A DNA stretch of 64,000 bases from Actinomadura opuntiae (GCF_030283205.1 NZ_JASNWF010000005.1:186001-250000), one strand, 5' to 3'; counted from the stretch's first letter, positions 26,017 through 34,383 are shown. Notes: generated by a model from the sequence alone, not told the origin. A program made the numbers and translations.

Positions 26017-26222
26017 CGGCTCTCCGGGGGGGGTGGAAGGCAGAATCGATGTCCCGAACTGTGTCCTGTATTCCAGATCTTCAGATAGGTGGCCGACCGC
26101 AAATTCCGCGGTGCCGGTAGGCAACTCGGTGACAACCGGCGCGGTCACTCCGTAGAGACGTCACGCCGCGAGCTCAATCGGTGGATGACGAGCGCGGTGG
26201 GCTTGGTCTGCTTTCGGCTTGT

Positions 26223-26690
26223 TCAGTCGTGTCTTGCGGTCTGCTTCCTGGACCATGCGGAGGCGTCGGCGCCGTAGCGGACCAGGAGGCGCGCGAACTG
26301 GATCTGTTCCTCCGGCGACCAGGCAGCGGTGATCTCCTGGAACGCTTTTCGCTGTTCGGCGGCGAAGCGCTTGCGTTCGGCCTCGCCGCGCTCGGTGAGT
26401 TCGAGCACGGTGCGGCGTCCGTCGGACTGGGACGCCGCACGGCGCAGCAGCCCCTCCTCTATGCAGGCGGCGACGGTCCGGCTGGCCACCGGCTGGGCGA
26501 CGCCCATCTCGGCAGCGAGGCCACCGACGGTCGTCTCGCCCGGTGCATCGGCGATCACGTTGAGGACGAGATTGCGGGAGAGGTCCTTGCTCGAAGCCGG
26601 TGCGCGTCGTCGCAGACGTGACAGCGCCGGGCCGATCTGGTCCAGCACCAGGTCGTCGGGGGGCCGCTCAGAGGAGGTCGCGCTGCTCAT
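26223..26690 (-). CDS. MarR family transcriptional regulator
   Basis: 155 aa from ATG 26688-26690. The winged helix is clear: LSRNLVLNVIADAPGETTVGGLAAEMGVAQPVASRTVAACIEEGLLRRAASQSDGRRTVLELTERG. It diverges from the amidohydrolase with a 101-bp gap carrying two inverted repeats, so it probably represses that gene and itself. The ligand is unknown. Confidence 0.9.
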   Translation of the reverse strand: MSSATSSERPPDDLVLDQIGPALSRLRRRAPASSKDLSRNLVLNVIADAPGETTVGGLAAEMGVAQPVASRTVAACIEEGLLRRAASQSDGRRTVLELTERGEAERKRFAAEQRKAFQEITAAWSPEEQIQFARLLVRYGADASAWSRKQTARHD

Positions 26691-26718
26691 GCGCCTGAGT
26701 GTAGGCCGCACCCGCCCA

Positions 26719-26758
26719 TTTGCATACCCGCATGCAAGTACATAGCATTAGGTATGTA
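26719..26758. promoter_or_regulatory. two operator palindromes between MarR and amidohydrolase
   Basis: TTGCAT (26720-26725) pairs with ATGCAA (26732-26737), and TACATA (26739-26744) pairs with TATGTA (26753-26758). Both lie in the AT-rich core between the divergent starts, as expected for MarR binding sites. Confidence 0.55.
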
Positions 26759-26791
26759 AATGCCACGAGCGAGGGAACGAGGCGGACTGCC

Positions 26792-28006
26792 ATGACACTC
26801 ACCGCGATCACCGACGCCCGGGTCTTCGACGGGGAGAAGGCCCTCGGCGTGCAGACCGTGGTCATCGACGGCGCACGGATCGTCCAGGTCGGCGGCGATG
26901 CTCCCCCGGACGCCGAGATGGTCGACGGCAGGGGCGCCACGCTGCTGCCGGGGCTCATCGACGCCCACGTCCACTCCGCCCCAGGCTCCCTGGCGCTCGC
27001 CCTGCGGTTCGGGGTGACGACCGAGCTGGAGATGCAGGGAATGAACACCCGGGAGAACCGGGGGCTCATCACCGACGACGACACCGTGGCCGACGTGCGT
27101 TCCTCCGGCTTCGCCATCACCCCGCCCGGCGGTCACCCGAGCGAGCTGATGCCCGAAGGATTCCGGCCGAAGTGGGGCCTTCCGCCGGTGATGCCCCTGA
27201 TGCCGTTCTCCACCACTCCGGAGGAGGCGGCCGCCTTCGTCCCCCAGCTCCTCGCCCGGGGTTCCGACTTCATCAAGTTCATGATCGACGACGGCAGCGT
27301 GGAGGGACATCCCGGGCTGCCGTCGCTCGACCAGGCCACCGTGAACGCCGGTGTGGCGGAGGCCAAGAAGTACGGTGCCCTCACCGTGGCCCACGCGCTG
27401 ACCGTGGAGGCCACCAGGATGGCCGCCGAAGCGGGCGTCGACGGCCTCACCCATGTGTTCATGGACCAGCCGCACACCGCCGAGATCATCGACCTCATCA
27501 AGGGCGCGGGCATGTTCGTCATTCCCTGCATCAGCCTCAACGCCTCGATGATGGGGATCACCGGCAGCGCACTCGCCGACGACCCCCGGGTCGCCGCCCG
27601 CCTCGACGACAAGTGGGACAAGACCCTGCGCTCCAGCTACAACCGCTACCCGCAGGGCAAGCTCGACGACGTGTACGACACCGTGCGCGCCCTGGACGCC
27701 GCCGGTGTCGACGTGCTGGCCGGCACCGACGTCTCCATGCCCGAGACGTTCTTCGGGGGTCTGGCGCACGGAGCGAGCCTGCACCACGAACTGCAGTACC
27801 TCGTGGCCGCCGGCCTCACCCCCTCGCGAGCCTTGCGAGCGGCCACGGCGACCACGGCCCGCCGCTTCCGCCTCAGCGACCGGGGCCGCGTCGCCGAGGG
27901 GCTCCGCGCCGACCTCCTGCTGGTCGACGGCGACCCGACCAGCGACATCAGCGACACCCTCAACACCCGCACCATCTGGCGCCGCGGCACCCGCCTGGCG
28001 AAATGA
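26792..28006 (+). CDS. metal-dependent amidohydrolase (imidazolonepropionase-like)
   Basis: 404 aa from ATG 26792. The amidohydrolase signatures are complete: LLPGLIDAHVHSAPG (metal HxH), KFMIDDGS (bridging Lys), VAHALTVEATRMAAEAGVDGLTHVF (two His), and VLAGTDVS (Asp), ending with the composite beta-sandwich domain RGRVAEGLRADLLLVDGDPT. The substrate is not predictable; relatives hydrolyse prolidase-type or xenobiotic amides. No signal peptide. Divergent MarR control is likely. Confidence 0.9.
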   Translation: MTLTAITDARVFDGEKALGVQTVVIDGARIVQVGGDAPPDAEMVDGRGATLLPGLIDAHVHSAPGSLALALRFGVTTELEMQGMNTRENRGLITDDDTVADVRSSGFAITPPGGHPSELMPEGFRPKWGLPPVMPLMPFSTTPEEAAAFVPQLLARGSDFIKFMIDDGSVEGHPGLPSLDQATVNAGVAEAKKYGALTVAHALTVEATRMAAEAGVDGLTHVFMDQPHTAEIIDLIKGAGMFVIPCISLNASMMGITGSALADDPRVAARLDDKWDKTLRSSYNRYPQGKLDDVYDTVRALDAAGVDVLAGTDVSMPETFFGGLAHGASLHHELQYLVAAGLTPSRALRAATATTARRFRLSDRGRVAEGLRADLLLVDGDPTSDISDTLNTRTIWRRGTRLAK

Positions 28007-28018
28007 CCCGAGGCGGTG

Positions 28019-28303
28019 TCAGTTCAACCTTTCGGTGAGATGGACTTCGACCTCATCGCCCTCGTTCTTGCCGATGGCCTTGCGGATGGACGCGGCGACC
28101 GGGAGTTTGTGCGTACCGTCTCCCAGGGCCATGAAAGCCCCGGTGAAGGCCTGCCCATCGACGGTGCCGGCCACCTTGACCAGGCCGCGGGTGTGAAAGA
28201 TCTCCGCCGAGCCCGGCAGTTGGACGCAGATCCAGGTGTCCCCTGGGCGAACCTTTCCCAGCTGAGCGGTGAAGGTGATGTCCAAGGGCCGGGGCTCTGC
28301 CAT
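28019..28303 (-). CDS. DUF1905 domain protein
   Basis: 94 aa: ITFTAQLGKVRPGDTWICVQLPGSAEIFHTRGLVKVAGTVDGQAFTGAFMALGDGTHKLPVAASIRKAIGKNEGDEVEVHLTERLN. This is the whole DUF1905 beta-barrel. The family is often fused to YdeI-like domains and has no established activity. It is 26 bp downstream of the VOC gene on the same strand and probably co-transcribed. Confidence 0.88.
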   Translation of the reverse strand: MAEPRPLDITFTAQLGKVRPGDTWICVQLPGSAEIFHTRGLVKVAGTVDGQAFTGAFMALGDGTHKLPVAASIRKAIGKNEGDEVEVHLTERLN

Positions 28304-28329
28304 GTCCTGCTCCTTTCGCGTTGCCGGGC

Positions 28330-28710
28330 TCAGCGCCCTTGGCTTTCGTCGGCGTCCTCGATGTAGACGAGGCCGTTGCCGTCGGGGTCGGCGAAGGAGA
28401 ACATCGGCGGCACGCCCTGCATCCGGACCACTTCGTCGTTGTGCAGGGTCGCACCGCTTTCACCGATCTTGACGTGGGCCTGCTGGGCATCGGAGGTGCC
28501 CAATCGGATCGCGACCGGAATCTGGCTGTCGGGTGGCAGCAACAGCAGGGAGACGCTCGACCCCGGCGGGACGACCTCGACCATCCGCGCCCCCGGCCAG
28601 ACCTCCATGTCAGTGCGAAGCTCACACCCCAGCACCTCGGTGTAGAACTTCAACGCGGCGTCCTGGTCGGCCACGGGCACCGACACGCTCAACACTCTCG
28701 TTGTCATCAT
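28330..28710 (-). CDS. VOC-fold (glyoxalase/bleomycin-resistance type) protein
   Basis: 126 aa from ATG 28708-28710 (a second ATG follows directly). It reads VLSVSVPVADQDAALKFYTEVLGCELRTDMEVWPGARMVEVVPPG, then TLHNDEVVRMQGVPPMFSFADPDGNGLVYIED. This is a single-chain pair of beta-alpha-beta-beta-beta units; the metal ligand Glu at the end (VYIED) is present. It may be a dioxygenase or glyoxalase-like enzyme; substrate unknown. It forms an operon with DUF1905. Confidence 0.85.
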   Translation of the reverse strand: MMTTRVLSVSVPVADQDAALKFYTEVLGCELRTDMEVWPGARMVEVVPPGSSVSLLLLPPDSQIPVAIRLGTSDAQQAHVKIGESGATLHNDEVVRMQGVPPMFSFADPDGNGLVYIEDADESQGR

Positions 28711-28966
28711 GTCCGGTAGACCTTGCCGCAGGCGGAAACTCATCGGCCGGCCGCCACCGGCAGCGCTTGGAGGATGCTCCTACTCGCTTTCCGATAAGGA
28801 CCTGAGATATCTGCGGTTGCAACAATTGCCGATGCTCGCGTGCGCTTTATACCGTGTTGATCATTCCGAATTGGCGTTCGGCGAGGCGGTGATTCGGTGA
28901 ATTGCGTCGGTCCGGGCTCCGGGCCGGACGGGTGACGTCGGTTCCCCACCGGCGGCGGAGGGGTTC

Positions 28967-30181
28967 GTGGTCTTCGGGACGCGCTTCGGTGATCTGCTGG
29001 CGCTTTCGGGTGTCCGGTTGCCCGTGTTGTCGGTGCTGGGACGGCTCCCCGCCGCGATCTGCCCGATCGGCACCCTGATGCTGGTCAGCGAGAACAGCGG
29101 CAGCGTCACGGCGGCGGGGACGGTGTCGGGCGTGCTCGCGCTGGGCCAGGCGGTGGGCGGTCCCGTGGTCGGCCGGCTGTCCGACCGGCGGGGGCAGCGT
29201 CTCGTCGTCTCCATCGCCTCGGTGCTCAATGCGGTGGCCATCGTCCTGCTCGTCGCCGCCGCGCTGTCGGACCGGCCGCTCGCCGTCCAGGCCGCGTGCG
29301 CCGGATGCGCGGGGGCCGTGACGCCGCAGATCGGGCCGCTGTCGCGGACGCGGTGGCTCACGCTGATCCGCGGGCATCGCGACGAGCGGCGGCTGGTCGC
29401 GGCCGCGCTGTCGGGGGACGGCACTCTCGACGAGATCTCCTTCACCGTGGGACCGGCGATCGCGGGCGTGCTGGCCGCGCTCGTCGATCCGGCGGCGGGG
29501 ATGCTGCTGGCGGCCGTGCTGGTCGCCGGGTGCGGCGTCCCGTTCGCGCTGCATCCCGCCGGCCGTCCAGTGGCGTCGGGGAGGGCGGGCGGGGGCCTCA
29601 CCCGCGACCGGACGCCGCTGCTGTCGGGCGGGCTGGTGATCTTGTGCGCCGGGATGGCCGCACAGGGCGTCTTCTACGGGTCGGTGCAGATCGGGCTGGC
29701 CGCGTTGACCGAGCAACTCGGGCACCCGGAGGGGGCCGGGCTGCTGTACGGGCTGATGGGCGGGGTGAGCGCGGCGGCAGGCCTGGCCGTGACGGTCTTC
29801 CCGGGACGGATCGACCTCACAGCGCGGCTCAAACTGACCGCTCTCGGCCTGGTCGCGGCGACGGTGCCGCTGCTCGCGGTGCACGGCATGCCCGGCCTCA
29901 CCCTGGCGATGGCGCTGATCGGGCTGCCGATCGCCCCGTACGTCGTCACCCTGTTCGGCCTCGCCGAACGGACGGTGCCCCGCAGCCGCATGGGGGAGGC
30001 GATGTCCGTCCTGGTGGCCGGGATCATCGTCCCGCAGGCGATCGGCACCGTCCTCGCGGGCCGGCTGGCCGGCGCGCACGGCCCGTCCGCCGCGTTCGCC
30101 GTGACGTGCGCCGCGACGGTCATGGCCGCGCTCCTCGCCGCAGCCGCCGTCACCACCAGGCACTTCCCCCCGAACGCATGA
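28967..30181 (+). CDS. MFS transporter
   Basis: 404 aa from GTG 28967. About 12 hydrophobic segments are visible, with the MFS loop 2-3 motif GGPVVGRLSDRRGQR. The first half includes LGQAVGGPVVGRL and the second LYGLMGGVSAAAGLAVTVFPG. The exported compound is unknown; the architecture fits small-molecule efflux. It stands alone; the flanking sequence to 28743 shows no gene. Confidence 0.88.
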   Translation: MVFGTRFGDLLALSGVRLPVLSVLGRLPAAICPIGTLMLVSENSGSVTAAGTVSGVLALGQAVGGPVVGRLSDRRGQRLVVSIASVLNAVAIVLLVAAALSDRPLAVQAACAGCAGAVTPQIGPLSRTRWLTLIRGHRDERRLVAAALSGDGTLDEISFTVGPAIAGVLAALVDPAAGMLLAAVLVAGCGVPFALHPAGRPVASGRAGGGLTRDRTPLLSGGLVILCAGMAAQGVFYGSVQIGLAALTEQLGHPEGAGLLYGLMGGVSAAAGLAVTVFPGRIDLTARLKLTALGLVAATVPLLAVHGMPGLTLAMALIGLPIAPYVVTLFGLAERTVPRSRMGEAMSVLVAGIIVPQAIGTVLAGRLAGAHGPSAAFAVTCAATVMAALLAAAAVTTRHFPPNA

Positions 30182-30349
30182 CGCAAGAAGACCGGCGCGA
30201 CCGAAGCCCCGGAGAGAAGCCGGCCACGGCGGATGATGCGTCTGTTTCTCCTTTCGCAGCCTCGATGCCGGGCTGCGTCCAGGATCGCCTATCATCTCCT
30301 ACGACGCGTCGGAGGTGACGGTGTCCGCCGTATCGTGCCGTTGCCCCGA

Positions 30350-30478
30350 CCGCCGAATCCCGCGCGGCGCGCCAGTGCCAGCACCGAGGGAGCCGGGGAC
30401 CCAGGTTCCTGGGGTGAATCCGCCACGCGCGGTAGGGCTGCTCCTGGCCCGAACCCGTCAGCTAACCCGGCAGGCGGA
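30350..30478 (+). promoter_or_regulatory. c-di-AMP (ydaO/yuaA) riboswitch
   Basis: Conserved ydaO elements appear in order: GCCGAATCCCGC, AGCCGGGGACCCA, GGGGTGAATCCGCC, GGTAGGGCTGCTCC, GGCCCGAACCCGTCAGCTAA and CCCGGCAGGCGG. The last element ends 15 bp before the ATG of the CHAP protein. In actinobacteria this riboswitch class typically controls cell-wall hydrolase genes, which is exactly the case here. A matching copy lies at 34207-34325. Confidence 0.9.
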
Positions 30479-30492
30479 GTCAAGGAGAACCG

Positions 30493-31503
30493 ATGGATCC
30501 CGTAGGTGCGAAGCTGCTCGACGTGGCCGAGAAGGAGCTCGGCTACCGCGAGAAAGCGGGCGGCTATACCAAGTACGGCAGCTGGTACGGCAAGACCTAC
30601 GAGGACGGTGACGGCTACTACTCCACCGCCCCGTGGTGCGACATGTTCCTCACCTGGGCCGCCGCCGAGCTCGGCGTCCAGGACTGGGTGGGCGAGTTCG
30701 CCTCCACCGTCGACCACGCCACGTGGTTCGAGAAGCACGACGCCTGGGGAACCAAGCCCGAGCCGGGCGCGCTGGTCTTCTTCTCCTGGTCCGGCTCCAA
30801 GGACATCGGCTCCATCGAGCATGTCGGGCTGGTGGAGAGCGTCAAGGGCTCCAAGCTCCACACGATCGAGGCCAACACCGACGGCGTCTACCTCAAGCGG
30901 CAGACCCGCGACCTCGGCGACGTCGTCGGCTACGGATACCCCGGCAAGGTGAAGGTCGCCGGCAAGTCGCTTCCCGACACCATTACCGGGGGCGGCGAGA
31001 AGACCTACGTCGCCAAGCACGCGGCGCCCGTGACCGCGGCCAACGCGGCCGAAGGGCCCCGGCCCGGCGACGCCGTCACCTCCCAGCACACCGCTCCGAA
31101 GGCGGCTGGAGATCATCAGGTCGTCCAGCCCGAGGCGCTGCTGGGCGGGCTTCTGGCCGTCGCGGTGTGCGGGACCGCCGCCCTGACGACCGGGAAGGCG
31201 ATGGCCGCCAGAGTCCCGACCGAGGCTCCCGTCCGCGTGCGCAGGCGCGGCAGGCACCACAAGAGGCCGGTCGCGCTGCCCGCCGACCTCACGCCCGCCG
31301 ACCTGGACGCCGCCGAGGCCGGGACCGCCCTCATGCCGGCGATCTCCGCCGCGGTCGCCGCCGAGGCCGAGGAGCGCGAGTTCTGGAGCAGGGTCTCGAC
31401 TCTCCAAGAGGACAAGGAGCTGGCTTTCTGGGACACGTTGCACGCCGAACTGGCACCGATCTGGTCCGACGCCGCCGGCCGCACCATGGCCGGGCGACGG
31501 TAG
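30493..31503 (+). CDS. CHAP-domain cell-wall hydrolase with C-terminal membrane segment
   Basis: 336 aa from ATG 30493 with AAGGAG upstream. The CHAP domain (about 5-150) carries the catalytic Cys in STAPWCDMFLTWAA, His in IEHVGLVESV and the polar residue in TIEANTDG. There is no classical signal peptide at the start. A hydrophobic segment ALLGGLLAVAVCGTAALTTG lies near residues 216-235, followed by an Arg/His-rich linker and an acidic helical tail. Role inferred: peptidoglycan amidase or endopeptidase, controlled by the c-di-AMP riboswitch. Confidence 0.9.
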   Translation: MDPVGAKLLDVAEKELGYREKAGGYTKYGSWYGKTYEDGDGYYSTAPWCDMFLTWAAAELGVQDWVGEFASTVDHATWFEKHDAWGTKPEPGALVFFSWSGSKDIGSIEHVGLVESVKGSKLHTIEANTDGVYLKRQTRDLGDVVGYGYPGKVKVAGKSLPDTITGGGEKTYVAKHAAPVTAANAAEGPRPGDAVTSQHTAPKAAGDHQVVQPEALLGGLLAVAVCGTAALTTGKAMAARVPTEAPVRVRRRGRHHKRPVALPADLTPADLDAAEAGTALMPAISAAVAAEAEEREFWSRVSTLQEDKELAFWDTLHAELAPIWSDAAGRTMAGRR

Positions 31504-31599
31504 GGGCCACGTCCAAGCCGGTCGCCGGCCGTCCCTCATTCCCTGGGACTCACAACCGGGAGCCCGAGGAACGGTCGGCGACCTTGGGGTAGGCAGGCC

Positions 31600-32046
31600 A
31601 TGGTGAGAAGAAGGGTGCGGCGCCTCGTGCCGTCCCGGCGGTTCCGGCCGGGACGGTTGTTCCTGCTGTCCTTCGCCCTGCTCCTGCTTCTCGGCGTGCT
31701 GGCGATGCACGGGCTGCAAGCCTCCCCGAACCCGAGCCAGATGACCGGCCTGCCGCTGACGTCGGCGGCTACCGTCCACGACGCCGCACCCTCGCATTCG
31801 ATGGCGCCGCACCACCCGCCCGGCACGAACCAGCCGGATGATCACCATCAGGACCATCCTGGCGGGCAGGTCTGCCTGGCGTTCCTGGCGATGCTCCTGC
31901 TGCTCGGGCTCGTCAGCGTCCTGTTCCGGCGTTCGGCGCCGGCAGTGGCCGCGCTCGCGTTCGCGCTCGCCAGAATGCACGTCCTTCCGGTCGGACGGCC
32001 GCCGCCAAGGCCGTCCCTCCACTACCTGTCCGTGCTGAGGCTGTGA
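31600..32046 (+). CDS. DUF6153-like His-rich membrane protein
   Basis: 148 aa. An N-terminal membrane segment (LFLLSFALLLLLGVLAMHGL) and a C-terminal one (VCLAFLAMLLLLGLVSVLF) flank an extracytoplasmic loop rich in His and Met (HDAAPSHSMAPHHPPGTNQPDDHHQDH). This layout matches DUF6153-type proteins, which often sit next to DUF305 genes. A metal-binding role, probably copper, is inferred. It ends 71 bp before the DUF305 gene and is likely co-transcribed. Confidence 0.75.
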   Translation: MVRRRVRRLVPSRRFRPGRLFLLSFALLLLLGVLAMHGLQASPNPSQMTGLPLTSAATVHDAAPSHSMAPHHPPGTNQPDDHHQDHPGGQVCLAFLAMLLLLGLVSVLFRRSAPAVAALAFALARMHVLPVGRPPPRPSLHYLSVLRL

Positions 32047-32117
32047 CAGGTCGCCGACGCCTACGCGGCGCCACGACCTGCAATGACACAGACCTCAACA
32101 CGAAAGGTTCCATCACC

Positions 32118-32735
32118 ATGAAGCGTGCACTGGCGCTCGTCGCCGTACCGGCCGCGCTGGCCGTCTCCCTCGCGGCATGCGGAGGCGGCGACGACTCCGG
32201 CGACTCGATGGCCGGGCACTCGATGTCCTCGAGCGCATCGCCGTCCACCGGCGGCGGTCAGGCGGCCCGGCACAACGACCAGGACGTGATGTTCGCGCAG
32301 ATGATGATCCCGCACCACCGGCAGGCGATCGAGATGGCCGATCTCGCGGCCGCCCGCGCGGCCTCGCCCGAGGTGAAGAGCCTCGCCGCGGACATCAAGA
32401 AGGCGCAGACTCCCGAGATCCAGCGGCTGTCCGGCTGGCTGAAGGGCTGGGGCGCCTCGGCCCCCTCCCCCGGCATGAGCGGCATGGACGGCATGCAGCA
32501 CGGCATGGACGGGATGATGAGCGAAAAGGACATGAAGGGGCTGGAGGCGGCCAAGGGCGCGGCCTTCGACAAGGCGTTCCTGGGAATGATGATCAAGCAT
32601 CACGAGGGCGCCGTGGCCATGGCCAAGACCGAGCAGTCCGCCGGCCAGTCCTCCGAGGCCAAGAGCATGGCCGCGGGGATCGTGTCGTCGCAGTCCGCGG
32701 AGATCGCGAAGATGCGGAGCATGCTCAAGAAGTAG
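32118..32735 (+). CDS. DUF305 lipoprotein (probable copper-binding)
   Basis: 205 aa. Lipoprotein signal MKRALALVAVPAALAVSLAACGGG (lipobox LAAC). There are two DUF305 repeats with paired His motifs: FAQMMIPHHRQAIEMADLA and FLGMMIKHHEGAVAMAKTE. A Met-rich linker (GMSGMDGMQHGMDGMM) lies between. Members such as CopM bind Cu(I)/Ag(I) in the periplasm; by analogy this protein buffers copper outside the membrane. AAAGG precedes ATG 32118. Confidence 0.92.
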   Translation: MKRALALVAVPAALAVSLAACGGGDDSGDSMAGHSMSSSASPSTGGGQAARHNDQDVMFAQMMIPHHRQAIEMADLAAARAASPEVKSLAADIKKAQTPEIQRLSGWLKGWGASAPSPGMSGMDGMQHGMDGMMSEKDMKGLEAAKGAAFDKAFLGMMIKHHEGAVAMAKTEQSAGQSSEAKSMAAGIVSSQSAEIAKMRSMLKK

Positions 32736-32885
32736 TAGCGCAGAGGGGAGCGGGCGGGGCCATCGGGCTCCGCCCGCTCCGGCACGCGGAAGGCCGTGAC
32801 CGACCGGTACACGGAGCGTCGGCTTCCACGACCAGAACCGTGATCCGGGCCGGCGTCCTCCGTCGGTGTAGGCGCCTGCCCGGCA

Positions 32886-32903
32886 ACTACTATCGGCGGT
32901 AGT
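32886..32903 (+). promoter_or_regulatory. BlaI-type operator
   Basis: ACTAC-TATCGGCG-GTAGT is a 5-bp inverted repeat with the TACTA/TAGTA core typical of actinobacterial BlaI boxes. It lies 43 bp before the BlaI mini-gene. Confidence 0.5.
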
Positions 32904-32946
32904 ACGAGCTGCCCGGCTCGCGGAATCTCGGAAGGCTTGGTGGATC

Positions 32947-33135
32947 ATGGCGCGCTTCGGTGACCTGGAAGCCGCGATCATGAACCGGATGTGGTCCTAC
33001 GCGCGCCGGGAAGCGCTGGCGACCAGCAACAACCAGGCCGCCGCCCTCGTGCACTTCCTGTCGGACCTGTCGCCGGAGGAGAGGGAGGCCCTTCGGACGG
33101 CGCTCAAGGTGGTGCGGCCGCAGGACACCGACTGA
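32947..33135 (+). CDS. BlaI/MecI-type mini-protein lacking the winged helix
   Basis: 62 aa. The first 18 residues MARFGDLEAAIMNRMWSY match the extreme N-terminus of BlaI repressors (xRFGxLExAIMxxxWS). The rest, AALVHFLSDLSPEEREALRTAL, matches the C-terminal dimerisation helices. The central 60-70 residues with the recognition helix are missing, yet the frame is kept. It could be an internal-deletion derivative still able to dimerise with a full BlaI, or a dead gene. The BlaI-like box upstream is preserved. Confidence 0.65.
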   Translation: MARFGDLEAAIMNRMWSYARREALATSNNQAAALVHFLSDLSPEEREALRTALKVVRPQDTD

Positions 33136-33144
33136 TCGCGGCGG

Positions 33145-34188
33145 TCAGGCGACGCGGACTCCTCCGGCGAACGGGCGGCCGGCGATCGGAGCGATCTTGA
33201 CGACGTCGCCGGTCTGCGGGGCGTGGACCATCTTGCCGTTGCCGATGTACATGCCCATGTGGTGCAGGTCGCTGTAGAAGAAGACCAGGTCACCGGGCTT
33301 GAGCTGGCTCTGGCTCACGTGGGTCCCGGCGCTGTACTGGCTGCCGGTGTAGTGGCCGAGGCCGATGCCGACCTGCGCGTAGGCGTAGAGGGTCAGGCCG
33401 GAGCAGTCGAAGCCCTTGATGTTGGCGCCCTGGGCGGTGCCGTAGCTCGGGCCGGACGCGGTTCCGCCGCCCCAGGAGTAGGGGACGCCCAGCTGGCTCA
33501 GCGCGGCCTTGACGGCTCCCATCGCCTTGGCCGAAGCGCCTCCGGAGCTGACGTTGGGGATGGAGCCGGGACGTGAGCCGGTGCTGGTGTAGGTCCCGAG
33601 CTGACGCTCGACCTTCTTGAGCTTGGTCTGCAGTTCCTGGCGCTTCTTCTTCGCCTCGTCGGTCAGCCGCCGGACCTGGCTCGCGCGGGCCTCGGCGGCC
33701 TTCCGGGCGCGCTCGGCGCCCTGCATGGTCTGTAGCAGCTGGACGATGCGCGTGTTGTCCTGGCTGGCGAAGTAGTTGAGCGCGGCCGACCGGTCGAGCA
33801 CGGCCTGCGGATCGCCGGCCGAGACGAAGCTGATCGCGGGGTCGACCGGGCCGTTCTTGTAGGCGTCCGCGGCGAGCTTCGCCATCCGGTCGCGCGCCTC
33901 GTCCAGCGTCTTCTTCTGACGGTCGGCGCTGGCCTTGGCGACCGAGGCGGCCTTCTGGGCCTGCCGCAGGCGTTCCCGCAGCCCGTTGTACTGCTCGCTG
34001 AGCTTCTCGGCCTCATCGGCGAGCTTCTTCTGCTGGGCCGTCAGCTCCTTGCGCGACGGCTTGGGCTTCGCCTCGGCGGGCGCCGGCGCCAGCAGCCCGA
34101 CGGACAGCACGACCGAGGCCGCCCAAGCTGTGCTCGTGATGATCCGGCGGCGCGCTGACGTCAAGATACCGGCAGCTCGTCGCTGCAT
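33145..34188 (-). CDS. NlpC/P60 cell-wall endopeptidase with coiled-coil (RipA-like)
   Basis: 347 aa. The signal peptide is ITSTAWAASVVLSVGLLAPAPAEA. A long coiled coil (about 45-210, LTAQQKKLADEAEKLSEQYNGLRERL onward) is followed by a Ser/Gly linker and the NlpC/P60 domain (about 230-347): Cys in KGFDCSGLTLYAYAQ, His in YSDLHHMGMYIGNGKMVHAP. The architecture fits D,L-endopeptidases acting in cell separation. The c-di-AMP riboswitch immediately upstream indicates control by c-di-AMP. Confidence 0.93.
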   Translation of the reverse strand: MQRRAAGILTSARRRIITSTAWAASVVLSVGLLAPAPAEAKPKPSRKELTAQQKKLADEAEKLSEQYNGLRERLRQAQKAASVAKASADRQKKTLDEARDRMAKLAADAYKNGPVDPAISFVSAGDPQAVLDRSAALNYFASQDNTRIVQLLQTMQGAERARKAAEARASQVRRLTDEAKKKRQELQTKLKKVERQLGTYTSTGSRPGSIPNVSSGGASAKAMGAVKAALSQLGVPYSWGGGTASGPSYGTAQGANIKGFDCSGLTLYAYAQVGIGLGHYTGSQYSAGTHVSQSQLKPGDLVFFYSDLHHMGMYIGNGKMVHAPQTGDVVKIAPIAGRPFAGGVRVA

Positions 34189-34206
34189 GCGTCGTCCTCT
34201 CCAGTA

Positions 34207-34325
34207 CCGCCTACCGGGTCAGCTGACGGGTTCGGGCCGGAGTCGCCCTACCGTCCTGGCCGGACGGATTCACCCCTGAAGATCGGGTCCCCGGTTCCCG
34301 GGACGGCGTCCGCGGGATTCGGCGC
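34207..34325 (-). promoter_or_regulatory. c-di-AMP (ydaO/yuaA) riboswitch
   Basis: Reading the minus strand: GCCGAATCCCGCGG, ACCGGGGACCCGA, AGGGGTGAATCCGTCC, GGTAGGGCGACTCC, GGCCCGAACCCGTCAGCTGA and CCCGGTAGGCGG. It ends about 18 bp before the NlpC/P60 start. It is the same class as the copy at 30350, giving two c-di-AMP-controlled wall hydrolases within 4 kb. Confidence 0.9.
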
Positions 34326-34364
34326 GGCCATCGGCGGCCCCCGGCGGGGGCGCGTCACCATGAC

Positions 34365-34383
34365 CTCCTACGGAGCGTAGGAG
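34365..34383 (-). promoter_or_regulatory. 8-bp palindrome in the NlpC/P60 promoter region
   Basis: CTCCTACG-GAG-CGTAGGAG is a perfect inverted repeat upstream of the riboswitch. It shares the CTACG/CGTAG core with BlaI-type sites and lies near a BlaI/M56 pair; a link is only suggested. Confidence 0.35.

Noticed and set aside
24694-26088. 464-aa open frame on the plus strand
   Set aside because: It is the shadow of the secreted lipase, whose triad and signal peptide are clear on the minus strand.
28847-30295. 482-aa open frame on the minus strand
   Set aside because: It is antisense to the MFS transporter; the composition (Arg/Gln/His-rich) and lack of motifs mark it as a shadow.
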